Below are positions 12,258 through 13,470 of a DNA stretch of 13,470 nucleotides, piece by piece (position 1 is the first letter of the stretch; every line of letters starts with the position of its first letter). The notes beneath the pieces are model-generated. The model saw only the letters and a list, made by a program, of their open reading frames with translations, was not told the origin of the DNA and ran no database searches. The stretch covers positions 1 to 13,470 of the forward strand of contig CAJUSM010000070.1 in the NCBI GenBank assembly GCA_910588935.1, in the 5' to 3' direction. The DNA is from an uncultured Oscillospiraceae bacterium. GTDB taxonomy: Bacteria > Bacillota > Clostridia > Oscillospirales > Acutalibacteraceae. The translations under genes and the position numbers were made by a program.

Positions 12258-13325
12258 ATGAAAGTACTGATGAAGGGCAACGAGGCCCTGGCAGAAGCCG
12301 CCATACGGGCTGGCTGCCGCCACTTTTTCGGCTACCCCATAACCCCCCAAACAGAGCTTGCCGCCTATATGGCCAAGCGTATGCCAAAGGTGGGGGGTAC
12401 ATATCTGCAGGCAGAGTCTGAAGTTGCCGCAATCAATATGGTGCTGGGGGCCTCTGCCGCCGGTGTGCGGGCCATGACCTCCTCCTCCTCTCCAGGCATC
12501 AGCCTAAAATCCGAGGGCATATCCTACATGGCCGGCTCCGACCTGCCTGGGCTGATCATCAATGTACAGCGGGGCGGCCCGGGGCTGGGGGGCATTCAGC
12601 CCTCTCAGGCCGATTACTGGCAGGCCACCAAGGCCACCGGCCACGGCGACTTCCAAATTCTGGTTTTTGCCCCCTCCACTGTACAGGAAATGGTGGACCT
12701 GGTAAGCGACGCCTTTGACGCCGCCGACCGCTGGCGGATGCCCGCCATGATTTTGGCAGACGGTATGCTTGGCCAAATGATGGAACCTGTCTCCCTGCCG
12801 GAAGAGGGCCAGGCCCAAATGGTGGAAAAGCCCTGGGCAGCCTGCGGCCACGGAAACCAGCGGGAGCACAATATTATAAACTCCCTGTACCTTACCCCCG
12901 ATAAGCTGGAGGAACTGGTAATGACCCGCTACCACCGGTACCAGCTGGTAAAGGAGCAGGAGCAGCGGGCGGAGGAGTACCTTTGCCAAGACGCGGACCT
13001 GGTTCTTGTGGCCTACGGGGCCTCTGCCCGGGTGGCCCGCTCCGCGGTAACCAAGGCCCGCCAGCAGGGGTACAAGGTGGGCCTGGTGCGGCCCATTAGC
13101 CTATGGCCTTTCCCGGTAGAAGCCCTGAACCGGGCGGCCGCTCAGGCCAAAAGCTTTTTAGTGGTTGAGATGAGCATGGGCCAAATGGTAGAGGATGTAA
13201 AGCTGGCCATCCAGTGCAAAATCCCGGTGCACTTTTATGGCCGCACCGGCGGCATGATCCCCACCCCTGCCCAGGTGCTGGAGGATGTGGAAAGGATTTT
13301 GGAGAACCGCGAAAGCTTTTTATAA
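12258..13325 (+). CDS. vorB: 2-oxoacid:acceptor oxidoreductase alpha subunit, VorB type
   Basis: This 355-residue subunit belongs to a complex that oxidatively decarboxylates 2-oxoacids with coenzyme A and ferredoxin. Its sequence is close to proteins annotated 3-methyl-2-oxobutanoate dehydrogenase subunit VorB: MKGNEALAEAAIRAGCRHFF, GYPITPQTE, TSSSSPGISLKSEGISYMAG and RGGPGLGGIQPSQADY in the first 120 residues. The C-terminal transketolase-like domain (about 235-350) includes LVAYGASARVARSAV. Substrate (branched-chain oxoacid or other) is inferred from resemblance only. I start at ATG 12258 with AAAGGAGA (12242-12249) ahead; TTG 12255 is an alternative. The catalytic thiamine-diphosphate (beta) and gamma subunits are not next; a PHP gene follows 18 bp later. 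Confidence 0.93.
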   Translation: MKVLMKGNEALAEAAIRAGCRHFFGYPITPQTELAAYMAKRMPKVGGTYLQAESEVAAINMVLGASAAGVRAMTSSSSPGISLKSEGISYMAGSDLPGLIINVQRGGPGLGGIQPSQADYWQATKATGHGDFQILVFAPSTVQEMVDLVSDAFDAADRWRMPAMILADGMLGQMMEPVSLPEEGQAQMVEKPWAACGHGNQREHNIINSLYLTPDKLEELVMTRYHRYQLVKEQEQRAEEYLCQDADLVLVAYGASARVARSAVTKARQQGYKVGLVRPISLWPFPVEALNRAAAQAKSFLVVEMSMGQMVEDVKLAIQCKIPVHFYGRTGGMIPTPAQVLEDVERILENRESFL

Positions 13326-13343
13326 TTGCAGGAGGGAAAAATC

Positions 13344-13470
13344 ATGACCCGATACGCCGACCTCCATGTACACACCAATATGTCCGACGGCAGCCACACC
13401 CCCCAAGAGGTTTTGGCCTGCGCCAAAGAGAACAATGTTTCCTATCTTTCCATTACAGACCACAACACCC
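13344..13470 (+). CDS. PHP domain protein, N-terminal part (runs off the right edge)
   Basis: Only 42 residues are visible. They match the start of a PHP-domain phosphoesterase: DLHVHTNMSDG at 6-16, with His8 and His10 as metal ligands and Asp15, then ITDHN at 37-41. These are typical of stand-alone PHP phosphatases that act on small phosphorylated molecules, including nucleoside 3',5'-bisphosphate phosphatases. Ribosome binding AGGAGGG (13330-13336) lies seven bases before the ATG. It starts 18 bp after vorB, so it is in the same operon by spacing. The substrate cannot be read from this fragment. Confidence 0.88.
   Translation, partial: MTRYADLHVHTNMSDGSHTPQEVLACAKENNVSYLSITDHNT

Overview
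The window looks like chromosomal DNA from a moderately GC-rich Firmicute of class Clostridia, most likely near the Oscillospiraceae. This is inferred from strong AGGAGG-type ribosome binding sites, the dgt-dnaG-rpoD gene order, a zinc-type L31, an Rrf2 regulator and a VorB-type 2-oxoacid:ferredoxin oxidoreductase. Every gene I accept is on the + strand. I see no tRNA, rRNA, CRISPR array or intact transposase.

Layout. (1) 1-950: the C-terminal tail of an Rpn-family nuclease/transposase-like protein with a 12-bp tandem repeat and a terminator. An excellent promoter follows, then rpmE (L31), a DUF2087 protein and a terminator. (2) 976-1602: a YigZ/IMPACT-family protein. (3) 1809-5992: the macromolecular-synthesis cluster dgt (dGTPase-like), dnaG (primase) and rpoD (primary sigma factor). 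(4) 6161-6970: a lipoprotein with three PepSY-like repeats, two of them exact 216-bp DNA copies. (5) 7020-7436: an Rrf2 regulator with three C-terminal cysteines, a small dyad in front and a 25-bp perfect palindrome over its stop codon. (6) 7437-8156: about 700 bp with no intact gene. It holds a predicted H-type pseudoknot leader, a terminator-like hairpin, a truncated DUF1062 fragment, a strong terminator and a cluster of GGTAT/ATACC motifs. (7) 8157-9569: a membrane diguanylate cyclase with intact GGDEF and I-site. (8) 9664-10833: an MFS transporter. (9) 10834-11247: a 414-bp gap with a 247-bp self-complementary element and a good promoter. (10) 11248-13470: a P-loop ATPase, a two-cluster ferredoxin, VorB and the start of a PHP-domain protein.

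How the genes work together: dgt, dnaG and rpoD link dNTP balance, replication priming and housekeeping transcription. The ferredoxin and VorB are two subunits of an anaerobic 2-oxoacid oxidoreductase. The thiamine-diphosphate and gamma subunits are not in the window, because a PHP gene comes next. The strongest candidate for something undescribed is the 7586-7690 leader: a 1-2-1'-2' pseudoknot inside a closing stem, followed by a terminator-like hairpin and a Shine-Dalgarno in front of a decayed DUF1062 gene. The 247-bp folded element at 10908-11154 is second. All structures were read by eye; no folding, homology search or covariation test was run.
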